From the NCBI GenBank assembly GCA_938002705.1, contig CALLAG010000037.1:1-8722 (forward strand): 8,722 nucleotides of DNA, written 5' to 3'. The notes beneath the pieces are model-generated. The model did no database searches, was not told where the DNA came from, and worked only from the letters and a program-made list of their open reading frames with translations. The DNA is from an uncultured Saprospiraceae bacterium. GTDB lineage: Bacteria > Bacteroidota > Bacteroidia > Chitinophagales > Saprospiraceae. This document shows, piece by piece, positions 6,955-8,722 of this stretch. The translations under genes were made by a program, and so were the position numbers. Position 1 is the stretch's first letter, and every line of letters begins with the position of its first letter.

Positions 6955-8703
6955 CTATTGTCCTATTTCAGTACCTCTCCATGGCTGAGCCACATAAGGG
7001 AATGTACTTGTAAATGGTGCATCATTAGTCTCTACTCCAGTAGTATAAGTCAATACATTTAATAGATCCTGAGTAACGGGACTCGGAGATGTGGTAGGAT
7101 CATAATCGTCATACCATAATCCAATAGCTGCAAGTACAACACCACCTACTGCTTGTAATTCGATTCTCGTTACATCATCTTCTAATCTTCTACCATTAGG
7201 AAATCCATCCATGTTAGGTATAAATTCTAAGTCAGCAGTTGTATTAAATGGAGCAACTGTCAGTCCGATCGCCGCAGCTTGTATAAGACCTAACGAGCTG
7301 AAGTTAGGGTCATTCCTTGGTGTCACTGGGACAGCCATATTCAGTCTCAACATATCACCACCATTAGGTAAGAAGTTATTGACGAATGGCTTACCCGCTG
7401 CAAGTGGATTTCCGTCTTTACCCGTAGCTAATTGGTAAGGAATAACATTAGGTACTCCCGTATGGAATGCTGGCCATAAATCTACGGACCTTGGCTTACC
7501 AGCTGCTGGTAATAGCAATGTACCGAATACTGCATCATCTAATGCTGTACCCGCAAGTGCAGGATTCCCTTTAAGGCCGAATAATCCATCAGCCTCATTA
7601 CTAAAATCAAAACTTCCTAAAGAGTTAGTCTGTATTCTAAGTGCACTGAATGCAGGAACTGCACCACCGAACTGATCATCATCCATGTACAGAGCTAATT
7701 CTGGATTATAGAAATACTCAAAGTGATCAGGATTCTCATTATACGGAGTTAATCTGTTCCACTCATCTTTAGCACCGATAGGAATTACGGCCTCATTAGT
7801 CAGTGGCATTCCTATTCTTGATACTTGTACCCAGTCACCACTGTATTCTACTTGATCACCTGTAATCAATGTCTTCACTGCTGGACGACTTGCAGAAGCC
7901 CAGACACCTATCACATAATCAGCATCAAGGATATTAGTAGGAGTAGCTGGAGCACCCTCTTTTAATAATGTCGCAATCGGAATCTGTAATGCAATAGTAT
8001 GACAGTTATACTTTGCAAGAGCATCTCTCGCTGGTCCATCCTGACGTGGAGAATTTCCTAAATCAAATATCCCACCTAAGTCAACATAGAAAGGATCATC
8101 TATAGATCCAGCAAAAACTCTCTCACCTGTGCTAGTGTTAGTGATAGCTGAATTAAATAATGAAGAGTACGTAGTATTAAGACCGGCTCCACTTTCTATA
8201 GATCTTGGACCTATGTTATAAGGAGGAACGACACCTTCAGTTACGATATCTTGAAAACTCACACCACCATCTATACTTCTAGATAATGTATATGTTGTTT
8301 TTAAGTTTTCTTGACCTAATCTGATGTTAAAGAAAGTAGATGGATCCTGATTCTCTTGCGAGAATTCCATTCTATATACGATCTCATCACCTGGTACAGA
8401 TGCATCGTTATCGATATGAATCTCATATCTCACATTCTCACCAAATGTGTAATAATTAGGACCACCTTCAGGAAGTTGTCCCGGTATGTAGTTAGCTATG
8501 ATGGTGATCATATTTGGATTCTCTGGACTTCTGAATGCATACAGATCTGTATTATCTGCAAGTGGATCATTAGAAATCAATGGTGCTTCTCTATGGCTTG
8601 ATGCAATAGATGAAGTCATCTGAACAAAAAATGCAATAACCACCAAGAGAGGAAGCACTACTGCTTTTCGAAATTTCTTTTGGTATTGGATAATTTTCAT
8701 CAT
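6955..8703 (-). CDS. secreted stand-alone DUF4331 protein
   Basis: A 582-residue protein. Residues 1-34 form a long signal peptide with a basic start (KKFRK) and hydrophobic core (VVLPLLVVIAFFV); cleavage is likely at IA-SSHREAP. The rest is one DUF4331 domain with SSHREAP, DPLADN-x-DLYAFRSP and a central block shared with the neighbour. It stops ten residues after the AQP at which homology ends, with two TAG codons in a row. No sorting tail, lipobox or membrane anchor is present, so the product is probably periplasmic or released by another route. It ends where the domain ends, so it does not look truncated. The start is ATGATG after an A-rich leader (AATAAATAAATAC), usual for Bacteroidota; the second ATG would shorten it by one residue. 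Only 19 bases of upstream sequence are available, so its promoter or a preceding operon gene is not visible. The biochemical role of the family is unknown to me. Confidence 0.92.
   Translation of the reverse strand: MMKIIQYQKKFRKAVVLPLLVVIAFFVQMTSSIASSHREAPLISNDPLADNTDLYAFRSPENPNMITIIANYIPGQLPEGGPNYYTFGENVRYEIHIDNDASVPGDEIVYRMEFSQENQDPSTFFNIRLGQENLKTTYTLSRSIDGGVSFQDIVTEGVVPPYNIGPRSIESGAGLNTTYSSLFNSAITNTSTGERVFAGSIDDPFYVDLGGIFDLGNSPRQDGPARDALAKYNCHTIALQIPIATLLKEGAPATPTNILDADYVIGVWASASRPAVKTLITGDQVEYSGDWVQVSRIGMPLTNEAVIPIGAKDEWNRLTPYNENPDHFEYFYNPELALYMDDDQFGGAVPAFSALRIQTNSLGSFDFSNEADGLFGLKGNPALAGTALDDAVFGTLLLPAAGKPRSVDLWPAFHTGVPNVIPYQLATGKDGNPLAAGKPFVNNFLPNGGDMLRLNMAVPVTPRNDPNFSSLGLIQAAAIGLTVAPFNTTADLEFIPNMDGFPNGRRLEDDVTRIELQAVGGVVLAAIGLWYDDYDPTTSPSPVTQDLLNVLTYTTGVETNDAPFTSTFPYVAQPWRGTEIGQ
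6982..8604 (-). repeat. DUF4331 tandem duplicate, copy 1
   Basis: This segment encodes residues 34-574 of the stand-alone protein, matching 5121-6746. Residues 365-463 here are identical at every position to residues 358-456 of the long protein, yet the DNA of that stretch differs at about 29 sites by hand count, all silent. The duplication is therefore not recent, and this block is strongly constrained. Confidence 0.93.
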
Positions 8704-8722
8704 GTATTTATTTATTTTTTTT

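Noticed and set aside
6955..7015. Short DUF4331 gene as a truncated version of the long one
   Set aside because: It ends just after the end of the shared domain with two TAG codons, and the 133-bp gap shows no trace of the accessory modules.
1..8722. Search for tRNA, rRNA, CRISPR arrays, insertion sequences and defence genes
   Set aside because: No cloverleaf, regularly spaced repeat, transposase or nuclease-like sequence was seen; the space is almost fully occupied by the four envelope genes.

Overview
The window looks like a stretch of an AT-rich Bacteroidota chromosome. The evidence is a C-terminal sorting tail of the type IX secretion system (T9SS), A/T-rich rather than Shine-Dalgarno-like sequence before the starts, a lipoprotein signal peptide, and an outer-membrane barrel protein. 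The chain of a dockerin-like pair, a cohesin-like module and a sorting tail in the largest protein is a style I associate from memory with Saprospiria (Lewinella-like bacteria). That placement is an inference, not a measurement.

All four genes lie on the minus strand, so transcription runs from high to low coordinates. First comes a 582-residue secreted protein that is essentially one DUF4331 domain (6955-8703). After a 133-bp gap comes a 1517-residue protein (2268-6821). It starts with a second copy of the same domain and continues through a propeller-like region, a cysteine-containing domain, a carboxypeptidase-regulatory-like fold, a dockerin-like pair, a cohesin-like module and a T9SS tail. 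A strong hairpin terminator with a UUCG loop (2217-2240) closes this unit. A 376-bp intergenic stretch follows, with several small inverted repeats and a possible gene remnant. Next is a 419-residue lipoprotein built of LVIVD-like propeller repeats (632-1891), with its own terminator (584-615). The last gene is the first 182 codons of an outer-membrane beta-barrel protein, cut off by the window edge (1-547).

Everything encoded is predicted to act outside the cytoplasm: two secreted DUF4331 proteins, a propeller lipoprotein and an outer-membrane barrel. No enzyme with a recognisable active site, no regulator and no mobile element is visible. The two DUF4331 domains are tandem paralogues (repeat units 5121-6746 and 6982-8604). 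They differ strongly in their first half but share a 99-residue block without any amino-acid change, although about 29 silent base differences separate the copies there. The core is therefore old and under strong constraint, while the sorting fates have split: one copy carries a T9SS tail and the other does not. The biochemical role of DUF4331 is unknown to me, so the function of the locus stays open. The most testable idea is that the invariant histidine of the ASSHREAP start becomes the mature N-terminus and binds a metal.
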